Shown here one piece after another: positions 25,551 to 34,619 of a stretch of DNA of 64,000 nucleotides. The stretch spans positions 434,001 to 498,000 of the forward strand of contig NZ_CP126539.1 in assembly GCF_030177755.1 (NCBI RefSeq), in the 5' to 3' direction. Origin of the DNA: Devosia sp. RR2S18 (GTDB lineage Bacteria > Pseudomonadota > Alphaproteobacteria > Rhizobiales > Devosiaceae). Position 1 is the first letter of the stretch, and each line of letters starts with the position of its first letter. Made by a program: the position numbers and the translations under genes. Below the pieces are notes generated by a model that was not told the origin of the DNA, made no database searches, and saw nothing but the letters and a program-made list of their open reading frames with translations.

Positions 25551-25684
25551 GACGGTGCAACAAGCGGGCGACGAACGGTGTCAGGAGCTTCACATGGGCG
25601 TCAGCTGGGGGAGCCTTCCTTGAGGTCGGGGGAAGCGGCTGGTAAGAGGCCCCAGATCGCTTTGCTCCGGAGTTCTAACGTCTC

Positions 25685-26833
25685 GTGCTGTTTGCCCAAC
25701 GTCTTGTGTCCGCTCTTGTCTGCGTGCTGCTGGTCATCGCTCCGGTTCGGGCCAATCCGACGCTGCTGGTGGATGCACAAACGCTGGACGTGCTCTATGC
25801 CGAGGATGCCGGCCAGCCCTGGCATCCAGCGTCCCTCACCAAGATGATGACGGCCTATGTGGCCTTCGAGGCAATTGCCAAGGGGACAGTCACGCTCGAC
25901 ACACCCGTGGTTTTGTCGCGCAACGCGATCAATCAGGCACCGTCCAAGTCGGGACTGCCGGTCGGCAGTGCCCTGACGCTCAAGGATGCGCTTTATCTGC
26001 TGTTAGTGAAGTCGGCGAACGACATTGCGGTTGGCATTGCCGAAACAATTGGAGGTAGCGAGGACGCCTTCGTTGCCGAGATGAACGAGGTGGCGCAGCG
26101 CATTGGGCTGACCGCTACTCACTTTGCCAATCCCCACGGTTTGCATGACCCCGCACAGGTGACCTCGGCGCGCGACCTCGCCATCCTGACCCTCTATATC
26201 CAGCAGAACTACCCGCAATACCTGCCCATCTTTGGCACCGATGCCGTTCGCCTCGACGATGTCCGCTTGGAATCGCAGAACGAGTTGCTGACCAAGTTTG
26301 CCGGCACCACCGGTATGAAGACCGGCTATGTCTGTGCTTCCGGGCTCAACATGGTTGCCACAGTGCAGCGGAACGGTCGCAATCTCATTGCGGTCGTCTT
26401 GGGAGGATCGTCGTCACGCGAGCGCAATGAGCGCGCTGCTGAGCTATTGTTGAAAGGTTTATCCGGGGCAGCCTCCCCCACGGGGCAGAATGTGCAGATG
26501 CTTGCGAACGCCCCGGGAGCAGCTCCGGTTGATATGCGCCCCAAGGTGTGTGGGGCGGAAGCAGCCGCTTACAAGGAAGCGCGAGAAGCCGCATTCCCAA
26601 TGGGCCTGGAGGGGCAACCGAGCTATCTTAACGATGTGGTGGAGGGTTCGAGCTATGTCGCCACGAACCTGGGTCGCCTCGCCTTTGGCGTGTCCCTTCC
26701 TAGGCCGCGTCCGCCGCACATGCCCATCTATGCGCCACCGGAGGTGGAGATAGCTTTGGAAGGCGAGCTGCGAGGCGGAGTGGCTGGTGGGCCGGTCATC
26801 CCCTATCCACGCCCCAGGCCGGACAACCGCTAG
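25685..26833 (+). CDS. D-alanyl-D-alanine carboxypeptidase (DacF/PBP5-like)
   Basis: A 382-residue penicillin-binding protein that trims pentapeptide stems. It has a signal sequence (about 1-23) and the SxxK motif SLTK at 50-53, SAN near 111 and KTG near 212. After the catalytic domain a C-terminal region with a proline-rich tail follows. I see no clear membrane anchor helix at the very end. Start GTG 25685 is adopted; the next in-frame GTG is seven codons on. The TAG stop overlaps tusA by CTAG at 26830-26833. Confidence 0.9.
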   Translation: MLFAQRLVSALVCVLLVIAPVRANPTLLVDAQTLDVLYAEDAGQPWHPASLTKMMTAYVAFEAIAKGTVTLDTPVVLSRNAINQAPSKSGLPVGSALTLKDALYLLLVKSANDIAVGIAETIGGSEDAFVAEMNEVAQRIGLTATHFANPHGLHDPAQVTSARDLAILTLYIQQNYPQYLPIFGTDAVRLDDVRLESQNELLTKFAGTTGMKTGYVCASGLNMVATVQRNGRNLIAVVLGGSSSRERNERAAELLLKGLSGAASPTGQNVQMLANAPGAAPVDMRPKVCGAEAAAYKEAREAAFPMGLEGQPSYLNDVVEGSSYVATNLGRLAFGVSLPRPRPPHMPIYAPPEVEIALEGELRGGVAGGPVIPYPRPRPDNR

Positions 26834-27087
26834 GCTGATCCTGCAACGATGGTAAAGCGGAGACCAGCTTCGGTCTCCGCGAGTTCGCAGCCATGCGCGT
26901 GCTGCCGGCAATAGAGGGGAATGTCGATCCTCGCCATGGGATCGGTGGCGAGCACCGTAAGTACGCTACCGGCTGGCAGTTTCTGAATGCGCTTTTCGAG
27001 CTTGAGGACGGGCAGGGGACATTTGAGCCCCCTTGCGTCGATGACCTCAGGACTAATTGTCAAGCACGAGCACCCAATAGACGCCAT
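26830..27087 (-). CDS. tusA: TusA-family sulfurtransferase
   Basis: A small cytosolic sulfur carrier of 85 residues with the catalytic Cys in ARGLKCPLPVLK (about C23). TusA-like proteins pass persulfide sulfur to tRNA or molybdenum-cofactor pathways, but many paralogues have other roles. The ATG at 27087 overlaps the 3' end of the CAP-protein gene by 35 bases, while a TTG at 27063 would give the tighter start seen in relatives. The choice is not settled. The stop is shared with the carboxypeptidase gene. Confidence 0.85.
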   Translation of the reverse strand: MASIGCSCLTISPEVIDARGLKCPLPVLKLEKRIQKLPAGSVLTVLATDPMARIDIPLYCRQHAHGCELAETEAGLRFTIVAGSA

Positions 27088-27532
27088 AGCTGGAGGCCGG
27101 GTTGTAGGCGACGGCTATGCCCGCCTTGGTGGCGTTCGCACGCAGTCCCGCAGCATCGGCGGGGTTGTTCCGCCACCCAGAGAAGGTGTCGGCAAAATTG
27201 TCGTAGCCTGCCGAGAGCTTCATGCCCACCAACTCCTGCGGAGTTTTGGGAGGAATATCGGTCTGCGCGTATTGACTGGCCAGGGCCTGTGCAGTGCCAT
27301 CGAGACCAGCATCGGCGGCAAGCGCCGGAAGTCCATTGGTGGCTCGGTAGGCGTTGATGATGCCGAGAGCCTGGGCGCGATCGAGGGTTGCGCCGGGCTG
27401 GTCCATACGCGCGGTCAGACCCGGGGCAAGCCCCATGACAGGAGCGGGGCCGCCCATGCTGCAGGCCGAAACAGCAGCCGCGGCCAGTAAAGCGGCGAGC
27501 GGTAGGAATGGACGAGCGAAGGTAAGGGGCAT
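27053..27532 (-). CDS. CAP (SCP/PR1)-domain lipoprotein
   Basis: A 159-residue protein with a signal peptide and lipobox (AVSAC at about 20-24), then a CAP/SCP-like domain. The segments INAYRATNGLPAL and YNPASSYGVYWVLVL match the family core. The role is unknown; bacterial CAP proteins are exported and may bind lipids or act on envelopes. Start ATG 27532. Its last 35 bases overlap the tusA start. Confidence 0.85.
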   Translation of the reverse strand: MPLTFARPFLPLAALLAAAAVSACSMGGPAPVMGLAPGLTARMDQPGATLDRAQALGIINAYRATNGLPALAADAGLDGTAQALASQYAQTDIPPKTPQELVGMKLSAGYDNFADTFSGWRNNPADAAGLRANATKAGIAVAYNPASSYGVYWVLVLDN

Positions 27533-27635
27533 GGCTTTAAGTCCTGACAGATGAGTTGCCGTCGCGCCTAAGGGGCGCCCGTGGCTAAATCGTGATTTGA
27601 GGAAAACCTGTCAGAACATCCCTAACAGAGCGTGA

Positions 27636-27712
27636 TGGTGATCCCGGCGGGATTCGAACCCACGACCCCAAGATTAGGAATCTTGTGCTCTATCCTGCTG
27701 AGCTACGGGACC
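27636..27712 (-). tRNA. tRNA-Arg (CCT)
   Basis: On the minus strand a 77-base gene has acceptor arms GGTCCCG/CGGGATC, a TTCGAAT T-loop, an encoded CCA end at 27636-27638, and an anticodon loop TTCCTAA with anticodon CCT (plus-strand 27676-27678). It reads AGG codons. Confidence 0.93.
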
Positions 27713-27808
27713 ACGGCGTTGGTGATAGCAAATGGAGGGGGGCAGGAAAACCCCAAAGAGCGGGAGGCAGCGCTGCGCAGCCACGGAGCGACTGCGCCAG
27801 CTACCAAG

Positions 27809-28192
27809 TTAGGCCAGGACCTCGACGGACACCGAGGCCGTACCGCTTGCAATCATGCCTATGGCGTTGGCCGCACCCTTAGAGAGGTCGATGATACGCT
27901 TGCCGGCGTAAGGACCGCGATCATTGATGCGAACCACGACGGACTTGCCGTTGTTCTTATTGGTGACGCGCACCTTGGTGCCAAACTTGAGCGTCTTGTG
28001 CGCTGCCGTCATGCCGTTCATGTCGTAGCGCTCGCCATTGGCAGTAAGCCGGCCATGGAAGCCGGGACCATACCAGGAGGCAACGCCAGCCAGCGCGGAG
28101 GTAGCCTTCACCTCATGTGCTGAAACGAGAGTGGGAGCAGAGAAGGACAGCGAAAGGGCGGCGGCGACGAGGAGCTTGGAGAAAGTCTGCAT
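27809..28192 (-). CDS. RlpA-like double-psi beta-barrel lipoprotein/secreted protein
   Basis: A 127-residue exported protein (signal peptide about 1-25 ending SA) with an RlpA-type double-psi beta-barrel domain: [20 protein letters not shown] at the start and NDRGPY with the catalytic-type Asp at the end. RlpA proteins are septal lytic transglycosylases. This short form has no SPOR domain and no lipobox Cys. I start at ATG 28192, although the frame is open to 28669, because this gives a clean signal peptide. Confidence 0.85.
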   Translation of the reverse strand: MQTFSKLLVAAALSLSFSAPTLVSAHEVKATSALAGVASWYGPGFHGRLTANGERYDMNGMTAAHKTLKFGTKVRVTNKNNGKSVVVRINDRGPYAGKRIIDLSKGAANAIGMIASGTASVSVEVLA

Positions 28193-28469
28193 CTGTGGGG
28201 AACCAGAACCGTATTTGAGTGTTGATGTCGGTTGCGGTTTATAGCTGCGGATGTGGCAGCCATCCGGAGCGGAGACGGCGCTCAGGAGGTAATGTGCGGG
28301 CAGGCTGCCGCATTTGCCGGGTTTTTGGCCGTTCATAAGACAAGACTTTGACCGTCTAGTGCATTGCAGCAACAACCCGCGAGACAATCGCCAGTCCGTC
28401 CCGTTGGCATAGCTCCCCCGTTCAGAATTCATGCGCAGGTAATCCTTTCTTGCTGTATTCGGCGTTACG

Positions 28470-29306
28470 GTGAACGAAAGCTTGCCGAGGTCAGCCTTGC
28501 TCAGAACCAGCCTTGTCCAACTCGCGGCACTTGCTGCCTTGTCGAGCGTTGCCGCAGCGGCTGCGGCCTGTGAGCAGTTGCGCATGGAGCCGGGCGGAAT
28601 TGTCGTTGAGGTCACCGATGGCGACACGGTGGTTCTGAACAACGGACGAGTGGTCCGCATGATTGGCACTCAAGCGCCCAAACTGCCGCTTGGACGAGAT
28701 GGCTTCGACACCTGGCCGCTGGCGCCGGAAGCCAAACAGGCGCTGGAGGCGATGGTGCTCAACAAGTCGGTGCGGCTGGGCTATGGCGGCGAGAAGATCG
28801 ATCGTTATGAGCGCCACCTTGCCCATGTCTTTGTTGACGGGGTGGATGGCGAGGTCTGGGCGCAGCAAGCGATGGTGGCGCAGGGTCTGGCGCGGGTTTA
28901 TTCCTTTCCGGACAATCGCGCCTGTCTCGATCTCTTATTCGCAGCCGAGGGACGGGCGCGCCTAAGTAGGCTTGGCATCTGGAGCGATCCCTATTACAGC
29001 GTCCGTCAAGCGGGCGAGCCGCGTAAGCTGCTCGACAGGGCCGGACATTACGAGCTGGTCGAAGGGCGCATCTTGCTGGCCGACCGGAATAGCGGGCGGG
29101 TCTACCTCAATTTCGGCCGGTTCTGGAAAGAAGACTTCACTGCGGTGATCGAATCGCCGGCGCTTCGGATCTTCGAAGCCTCGGGTGTTGATCCAGTGGC
29201 CCTCGAAGGGGCGCTCGTGCGGATACGAGGGTGGGTGGACGACCGGGATGGTCCACGCATCGAGGTGACACATCCCGAGCAGATCGAGGTTCTCGCTACA
29301 CCATGA
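28470..29306 (+). CDS. thermonuclease-family protein (SNase domain)
   Basis: A 278-residue exported protein with an SNase-like domain. The Ala-rich N-terminal 35 residues form a signal peptide ending near a Cys-containing AACEQ. The nuclease-like core spans about 40-160 ([47 protein letters not shown]). Catalytic Arg/Glu spacing is only partly visible, so activity is not certain. Residues 170-278 form an extra C-terminal domain. The stop overlaps the M48 gene start (ATGA), implying coupling. Confidence 0.75.
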   Translation: MNESLPRSALLRTSLVQLAALAALSSVAAAAAACEQLRMEPGGIVVEVTDGDTVVLNNGRVVRMIGTQAPKLPLGRDGFDTWPLAPEAKQALEAMVLNKSVRLGYGGEKIDRYERHLAHVFVDGVDGEVWAQQAMVAQGLARVYSFPDNRACLDLLFAAEGRARLSRLGIWSDPYYSVRQAGEPRKLLDRAGHYELVEGRILLADRNSGRVYLNFGRFWKEDFTAVIESPALRIFEASGVDPVALEGALVRIRGWVDDRDGPRIEVTHPEQIEVLATP

Positions 29307-30781
29307 CGGTTCGTGGACGCATCGCCAAGGGGTTGCGCAATGGCATGCTGGCAGTGTCGCTGCTGGCACTCTCCGCCTGCACGACATTCACCAGCTCCAA
29401 CATTGCAGTGAGCCGAACCGGCGACAATCCGGCCCCGACCGTGGTGCCGGAAGGTACCGATCCCGAAGATGTGGTGATCGGCCGGCGGGAGCATCCGCGC
29501 ATTATTGCGGCTTATGGGGGGGTCTATTCCGACCGGCAGGCCGAGATCATGGTTGCCCGCATTGTGGGCCGCCTGCTCGCGGCGGCCAACCAGCCCAATG
29601 CGCAGTTCCAGGTGACAATTCTCGACAGCTCTGAAGTGAACGCCTTCGCGCTGCCCGGTGGGTATATCTATGTGACGCGCGGCATTCTTGCCCTGGCATC
29701 GGACACCAGCGAATTGGCGGCGGTGTTGGCGCACGAGATCGCCCACGTAACCCTGCGCCATGCCCGCGCCCGGACCGATCGCACGCGCACCACCGCGATT
29801 GTCGACCGGGTGATTACGGGCGTCTTTGGCGGTGACATCTCGACCGACGCCAGCGCTGACCGGACGCGCCAATCCATGGCGGCGTTCGGTCAGGCGCAGG
29901 AACTCGAGGCCGACCAGGAGGGGATCAAATTCGCCGGAAAAGCTGGCTACGACGCGCAGGCTGCTGCCCGGTTCCTTGGAGTGATGAGCCGGTTCGCCAG
30001 CTTCTCGGCCGGGACCGAGAGCGGCGATGAGGGGTTCCTGTCCTCGCATCCCTCCACACCAGCGCGTATTCAAAAGGCACTCGACACCGCCCGCACCATG
30101 TTCGGCCAGGCTGCCGGCGAAAGCGATCGTGACGGCTATCTCGAGGCGATTGCCGGACTGACCTTCGGGGACAGCCCCGCGCAAGGCACCATCGTCGGGC
30201 GGCAGTTCCTCCATCCGGGCTCCAAGTTCACCTTTACCGTGCCCCAGGGCTACGAGCTGCAAAATTCGCAGACTGCGGTGGTAGGGGTCGCCGGGGATGG
30301 CGAAGCGGTGCGTTTCGACAGCGCCGAAGTGCAGGTCAATGTTCCGTTGGCGGACTATCTGAAGTCCGGCTGGATTGCGGGCCTCAAGGCTGACAGCGTC
30401 ACCTCCGGCATGATCAACGGGATGGAAGTGGCGAGCGGCCTTGCCCAGACCGACCAATGGTTCTTCCGCGTCTCGGTAGTGCGGCTCGATGGGCAGGTCT
30501 ATCGCTTCATCTTTGCAGCCAAGTCCGACAGTCCTCGATTTGCACAAGGGGCGCAGGAGACACTGACGAGTTTCCGCCGCACCACGCCCAATGACCTCGC
30601 CGGTATCCGCCGGGCCGTCATTCGCATCGTCACGGCCAAGCCGGGGGATACTGCGGACGGTCTGGCGCGGCAGATGAGCGGCCTCAGCCGCGGCTCCGAG
30701 CTCTTCTACATCATCAATGACCTTTATCCCGGTGACCCGATCAGGCCAGGCGCCACATACAAGGTCGTGGTGCTGCAATAG
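29303..30781 (+). CDS. M48-family metalloprotease lipoprotein
   Basis: A 492-residue lipoprotein peptidase. The lipobox is LSAC (Cys 26), the zinc motif HEIAH is at 144-148, and the third zinc ligand is probably in ELEADQEG. The N-terminal 25-residue signal sequence precedes the peptidase domain (about 60-260), then a C-terminal region with a LysM-like end (SGLSRGSELFYIINDLYPGD). It is BepA/LoiP-like, acting in outer membrane protein quality control. Start ATG 29303 overlaps the preceding TGA. The pair SNase-M48 is probably one operon. Confidence 0.87.
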   Translation: MTVRGRIAKGLRNGMLAVSLLALSACTTFTSSNIAVSRTGDNPAPTVVPEGTDPEDVVIGRREHPRIIAAYGGVYSDRQAEIMVARIVGRLLAAANQPNAQFQVTILDSSEVNAFALPGGYIYVTRGILALASDTSELAAVLAHEIAHVTLRHARARTDRTRTTAIVDRVITGVFGGDISTDASADRTRQSMAAFGQAQELEADQEGIKFAGKAGYDAQAAARFLGVMSRFASFSAGTESGDEGFLSSHPSTPARIQKALDTARTMFGQAAGESDRDGYLEAIAGLTFGDSPAQGTIVGRQFLHPGSKFTFTVPQGYELQNSQTAVVGVAGDGEAVRFDSAEVQVNVPLADYLKSGWIAGLKADSVTSGMINGMEVASGLAQTDQWFFRVSVVRLDGQVYRFIFAAKSDSPRFAQGAQETLTSFRRTTPNDLAGIRRAVIRIVTAKPGDTADGLARQMSGLSRGSELFYIINDLYPGDPIRPGATYKVVVLQ

Positions 30782-31189
30782 CTAGAGCAGGTCGCACAAG
30801 GCGGCGATCAGCGGCTCGTCTGCCGGAGGCATCGGGTAGTCGCGTAGTTTCTGCGGCCGCACCCATTTGAGCGCCGAGTGCTCCCGGGCAACGGGGGTGC
30901 CCTGCCACTTGCGGCAGACATAGAGCGGCATCAGCAGGTGAAAGCCCTCATAGGCATGGCTGGCAAAGGTGAGCGGAGCCAGGCAAGCCGATTTCGTCGA
31001 GACGCCGAGCTCTTCCTCAAGTTCGCGGATCAGGGCGGCTTCGGGCGATTCATTGGGTTCAACCTTGCCGCCCGGAAACTCCCACAGTCCCGCCAGCGAC
31101 TTGCCTTCAGGACGTTGTGCGATCAGCACGCGCCGGTCTGCATCGACCAGCGCACAGGCCACGACAAACAGCATCTTGAGTTCGGTCAC
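30782..31189 (-). CDS. mutT: Nudix hydrolase, MutT-like
   Basis: A 135-residue Nudix protein with the motif GX5EX7REUXEE from about residue 38 to 60 (GKVEPNESPEAALIRELEEELGV). The MutT type removes oxidised dGTP from the nucleotide pool. The substrate is inferred from the family, not tested. It starts at GTG 31189, with a 4-base overlap with the upstream GNAT gene (GTGA), so argJ-GNAT-mutT are likely one unit. Confidence 0.85.
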   Translation of the reverse strand: MTELKMLFVVACALVDADRRVLIAQRPEGKSLAGLWEFPGGKVEPNESPEAALIRELEEELGVSTKSACLAPLTFASHAYEGFHLLMPLYVCRKWQGTPVAREHSALKWVRPQKLRDYPMPPADEPLIAALCDLL

Positions 31190-31947
31190 CGACGTACCCT
31201 GTAGTGATAATCATAGCAGCGTTGGTAGCCCAGGCTATGGTAGAGCGCCTGCCCTGCCGCGTTGTCGGCCTGGACGTTGAGGGCCGCCATCACGGCGCCC
31301 TGCGCTTTGGCCCAGGTGAGACCGGTCCGCATCATGGCGGCACCAAGCCCCTGGCGGCGGCGCGTCGGGTCGGTGATAACATTGCCGGTGATGACGATGC
31401 CATCGGCGATGGCCATCAGACCCGACGCAACCGCAACGCCATCGCGTTCGATGACGATGCCTGCGGCCGGAACGGCCATCACAGCAAGTAGCGCTCGCAT
31501 CTGCGCCATGACTTGGTCGGAGTGGCCTTGCAGCGCCTGCTGCGCCGCGAGGAAGGCTGGATCCGTCGTGGTGAAAGTCCGCCCTTCTGGATCAGGCTCC
31601 TGGGTGGCAAGGGGCATGGCGAAGAGGCAGCTGGGGTCGATCGTCGCCCAGCCGGTGCCGTCGAGTGCCGTGTTGAGTGCGGCGCTCGCGAGGGGTGTGG
31701 TCCGCACGACGGGAGGAAGCCCCCTGCGCTCGAACCACGCAGCAGCTGCGCTCAGGCGGGTTACCGCGTCCGCCTCGTCGGCGGGGTCGAAGCATTGGAG
31801 CGAGTTGGCGCGCTTGGTGTAGCCACCGGCGGCCCGCCGCACCCAGGAGCCATCCCACTCGACTTCGATTCCGGGCCAGCACAGGAGCCCCGCGCGCTCG
31901 ATGCGCTCGACTTGCGACAGGTCCACGTCAGCTCCGGTAATCGCCAT
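31186..31947 (-). CDS. GNAT-family N-acetyltransferase
   Basis: A 253-residue protein whose C-terminal half is a GNAT domain (about 140-250) with the acetyl-CoA loop [10 protein letters not shown] and the terminal strand [21 protein letters not shown]. The N-terminal 130 residues are a less clear domain. Start ATG 31947, inside the end of argJ (20-base overlap). This matches the conserved argJ-GNAT-mutT order in this order of bacteria. Substrate unknown. Confidence 0.83.
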   Translation of the reverse strand: MAITGADVDLSQVERIERAGLLCWPGIEVEWDGSWVRRAAGGYTKRANSLQCFDPADEADAVTRLSAAAAWFERRGLPPVVRTTPLASAALNTALDGTGWATIDPSCLFAMPLATQEPDPEGRTFTTTDPAFLAAQQALQGHSDQVMAQMRALLAVMAVPAAGIVIERDGVAVASGLMAIADGIVITGNVITDPTRRRQGLGAAMMRTGLTWAKAQGAVMAALNVQADNAAGQALYHSLGYQRCYDYHYRVRR

Positions 31948-33163
31948 TGATGGTGATGTAGCCGTGGGTGAGATCGCAGGTATAGACGGTGGCTTTGCCG
32001 TCGCCGAGACCAAGTTGAACGGTCAGCTCCAGTTCCTGGCCTTTCATATAGGCGCTGGTGGCCGCTTCATCGTAGCTGGGAGCGCGTTCGCCGTCCTTGG
32101 CCAGCAGGAGATCGCCGAAGCGGATAGAGAGCTTGTCGCGGTCGGCAGGTTCGCCCGCCTTGCCCACGGCCATGACGACGCGGCCCCAATTGGCATCCTC
32201 GCCGGCAATGGCGGTCTTGACCAGCGGGGAATCCGCAATGGCCTTGGCGATGCGGAAGGCGCTTTCATCAGACACGGCGCCCTCGACGTGGACGGACACC
32301 TGCTTGGTGGCGCCTTCGCCGTCGCGCACGACCTGGATGGCAAGATCAAAAAGCACGTCGCGGAGCGCTTCGCCAAAGATCTCGGCGCGCGGGTCGTCTA
32401 GGCTATCCAGAGGCTCGACTTCCGCCTTGCCGGTGGCAAAGGCGAGAAGGGTATCGGAGGTCGAGGTGTCACTGTCGACACTGACGGCATTGAAGGTGGT
32501 CTGCACGTGGCGGGCGAGCAGCGCCTGCAGCACGGGCGCGGCGACTGGCATGTCGGTGACAACAAAGCTCAGCATGGTCGCCATGTCCGGCGCGATCATG
32601 CCGCTGCCCTTGGCGATGCCATTGATCCGCACCTCGGTGCCGTCGATGTCGAGCACGGCGCCGGCGAGCTTGGGGAAGGTATCGGTGGTCATGATCGCCT
32701 TGGCGGGCTCCGTCCAGGGCGTGTCGCTGAGGCGCGCCGCCATGGTATCGAGCACACCGGCGAACTTGCTGGCGTCGAGCGGTTCACCGATGACGCCGGT
32801 GGAGGCGAGGAAGATTTCCTCGGTGGCGCAGCCCAGCGCCTTGGCGGCGTAGTCAGCCGTCATCTGCACGCTCTGGCGCCCTTTGGTGCCGGTGAACGCG
32901 TTGGCATTGCCCGAATTGACGACGAGCCCCCGCGCCTTGCCGCCGGGCAAATTGGTGCGGCACCAGTCGACAGCGGCGGACGAGCATTTGGAGCGCGTCA
33001 ACACGCCCGAAGCGGTGGTGCCCTCGTCGAAGGCCATCAGCAGGACGTCGGTGCGGTTCTTGTATTTGATGCCCGCTTCGGCCGTCGCGAAGCGCACGCC
33101 TGCAATTGGAGGAAGGTCCGGATAGAATTTGGGAGCAAGGGGCGAAACGGGGTGGGCAGCCAT
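31928..33163 (-). CDS. argJ: bifunctional glutamate N-acetyltransferase/ornithine acetyltransferase
   Basis: Makes N-acetylglutamate and recycles acetyl groups from N-acetylornithine in arginine synthesis. The 411-residue precursor self-cleaves before the Thr of the conserved [13 protein letters not shown] block (about residue 180) to give the alpha and beta chains. Start ATG 33163 with the AAGAGG ribosome site about nine bases upstream. The open frame continues to 33310, but that part is not conserved in pattern. The stop overlaps the GNAT gene start. A 14-bp inverted repeat lies at 33267-33320. Confidence 0.92.
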   Translation of the reverse strand: MAAHPVSPLAPKFYPDLPPIAGVRFATAEAGIKYKNRTDVLLMAFDEGTTASGVLTRSKCSSAAVDWCRTNLPGGKARGLVVNSGNANAFTGTKGRQSVQMTADYAAKALGCATEEIFLASTGVIGEPLDASKFAGVLDTMAARLSDTPWTEPAKAIMTTDTFPKLAGAVLDIDGTEVRINGIAKGSGMIAPDMATMLSFVVTDMPVAAPVLQALLARHVQTTFNAVSVDSDTSTSDTLLAFATGKAEVEPLDSLDDPRAEIFGEALRDVLFDLAIQVVRDGEGATKQVSVHVEGAVSDESAFRIAKAIADSPLVKTAIAGEDANWGRVVMAVGKAGEPADRDKLSIRFGDLLLAKDGERAPSYDEAATSAYMKGQELELTVQLGLGDGKATVYTCDLTHGYITINGDYRS

Positions 33164-33266
33164 AACGAAAACCTCTTGGGCAAGTCGTGCTTGGGTGTGC
33201 CCGAAAGCTGGGAAGCGTGCAAGGCATGCCGAGGCGCCCGCGCGAGCGGTTTGCGGTGAGCGGCAA

Positions 33267-33320
33267 TGGCGAGACCTCGGTCTCGAATGATTTGTAAGTA
33301 GTGAAACCAAGGTCTCGCCA
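33267..33320. repeat. 14-bp inverted repeat upstream of argJ
   Basis: Arms at 33267-33280 and 33307-33320 (starting TGGCGAGACC and ending GGTCTCGCCA) match in 13 of 14 positions with a 26-base loop. The left arm adds a smaller CGAGACC/GGTCTCG dyad with a 2-base centre. It may be an operator or leader stem of argJ (about 105 bases upstream of the start). Confidence 0.5.
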
Positions 33321-33589
33321 CTGCGCCAGGGCTTTTCGCAGGTCCATCACGCTGTGTCCCAAACACAGCTGCTGACAAGCCTGCGCAATGAAGGCGACCC
33401 TTCATTCCCGGCTGTCCCCGCGCTCATCACTCGTCATGATCGCGCTCTGGCGCAGGGATGGGTGAAGTATGGCAGAGCTTTAGGTCGCGGGGAGAAGATG
33501 GATAAGCGGGATTAGTGGTGCGGAGACCCCCCACCTGGCCTCCCCCTCGGTGGAGAAGGGACGGGCTCCACTCAGCTCGATGAGTGCGG

Positions 33590-33622
33590 AAAAGTGCTCT
33601 GGGGGCTTGCCGCCCCCGGAGC
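33590..33622 (-). terminator. intrinsic terminator after parvulin gene
   Basis: On the minus strand, a GCTCC/GCCCCC-type stem (11 bp with one G-T) with a 5-base loop is followed by a short T-run (ACTTTTCC). It lies just past the parvulin stop. Confidence 0.6.
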
Positions 33623-33632
33623 TGATTAGGTT

Positions 33633-34619
33633 TTATTGAGCTATGTCCGGTGCGGCGCCGGTGGCGTCGGCGGGCGCGGCTTCGGCGGCGGGCTCGGTCT
33701 GAGCGTCTACAGCTGCGGCCAGTTCGGGGTCAGGGATTTCGACCTGGGCCTCGGACATCAGGCGCTCGACGGTGTCGTCGAAGGTCTCCATCAGCAATTG
33801 CTGCTGCAACTGGGGGGCCACCTGTTCGAAAGCCGGGGCGCTGGACTGGCGGGTCTCTTCCAGGCGAATGATGTGCCAACCGAACTGTGACTGCACCGGA
33901 TCGGAGACCTGGCCGGTTTCGCTCAATGCAAAAGCGGCTTCCTCGAAGGGTGCCACCATCATGCCGCGGCTGAAGAAGCCAAGATCGCCGCCATTGGCCG
34001 CACCGGGATCGATCGAATGCTCCTGGGCCAGGGCTGCGAAGTCGGCGCCGCCTTCGAGTTCGGCCTTGAGAGTCTGAGCCTGTTCTTCGGTCTCGACCAG
34101 AATGTGGCTGGCGCGGACTTCCTGCTCGGGCTCGAAGGCTGTGACGAACTCGTCATAGCGGGCGCGCACGGCTTCTTCGGTGATGTTGTTGGCAATCGCC
34201 TCGGCAAAATAGGCGCGCCGTAGGGCCCGTTCTTCAAGATATTGCAGGCGCTGCTGAAACAGCGGGGTATCGGCCATGCCGGCGGTGCGGCCTGCTTCGG
34301 CCATCACCTTCATGTCGATCAGTACGCGCAGGAGAAAGGGACGGCGCTGGTCTGGCGGCATCTGCTGGAGTTCGGCCGCGAGATCTTCGGCGGCAAAGGA
34401 AAGATCGGCTTCGGTGATCGGCTGACCATCGACGGTGGCCACCACTGTCTCAGGGGAGACCTGCTCGGCAGGAGCGGCGGGAGCAGCAGTCTCAGCCGTA
34501 GCGGGTGCATCAGCGGCGGGCGCTGCATCCTGCGCCAGGGCGGGCGCAACGGCGTTGGCAGCCATGATAAGGGCCAGCACACTCGCGGTTTGCGCCAGGC
34601 GCAGCGGGGAAAATGTCAT
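33633..34619 (-). CDS. periplasmic peptidyl-prolyl isomerase (PpiC/SurA-like)
   Basis: A 328-residue periplasmic foldase with a signal peptide (about 1-29 ending ALA), an alanine/proline-rich linker, a SurA-type N-terminal helical region and a parvulin domain at about 160-260 (ASHILVETEEQAQ, GDLGFFSRGMMVAPFEEAAF, SQFGWHIIRLE). The last 40 residues are again Ala/Pro/Asp-rich. It helps outer membrane proteins fold. It is divergent from secA, which exports such substrates, a gene order conserved in this group. AAGGAG precedes ATG 34619. Confidence 0.9.
   Translation of the reverse strand: MTFSPLRLAQTASVLALIMAANAVAPALAQDAAPAADAPATAETAAPAAPAEQVSPETVVATVDGQPITEADLSFAAEDLAAELQQMPPDQRRPFLLRVLIDMKVMAEAGRTAGMADTPLFQQRLQYLEERALRRAYFAEAIANNITEEAVRARYDEFVTAFEPEQEVRASHILVETEEQAQTLKAELEGGADFAALAQEHSIDPGAANGGDLGFFSRGMMVAPFEEAAFALSETGQVSDPVQSQFGWHIIRLEETRQSSAPAFEQVAPQLQQQLLMETFDDTVERLMSEAQVEIPDPELAAAVDAQTEPAAEAAPADATGAAPDIAQ

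Larger units (their letters stand above)
33164..33632. other. intergenic region, argJ to ppiC
   Basis: This 469-base gap holds no convincing coding frame. It contains an inverted repeat at 33267-33320, a C/G-rich patch around 33530-33560, and a terminator at 33590-33622 serving the minus-strand parvulin gene. The argJ promoter must lie here. Confidence 0.6.

Noticed and set aside
27632..28123. Plus-strand frame whose start reads through tRNA-Arg
   Set aside because: Its N-terminus is the translation of the tRNA complement (GFEPTTPRLG-type), a familiar artefact.
29102..30778. 558-codon minus-strand frame opposite the M48 gene
   Set aside because: The plus-strand product has HEIAH and a lipobox. 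The opposite frame is only a high-GC codon shadow.
33316..33322. GCCACTG heptamer resembling a cobalamin riboswitch box
   Set aside because: No other conserved riboswitch segments lie nearby and the downstream gene is argJ, not a B12 gene.
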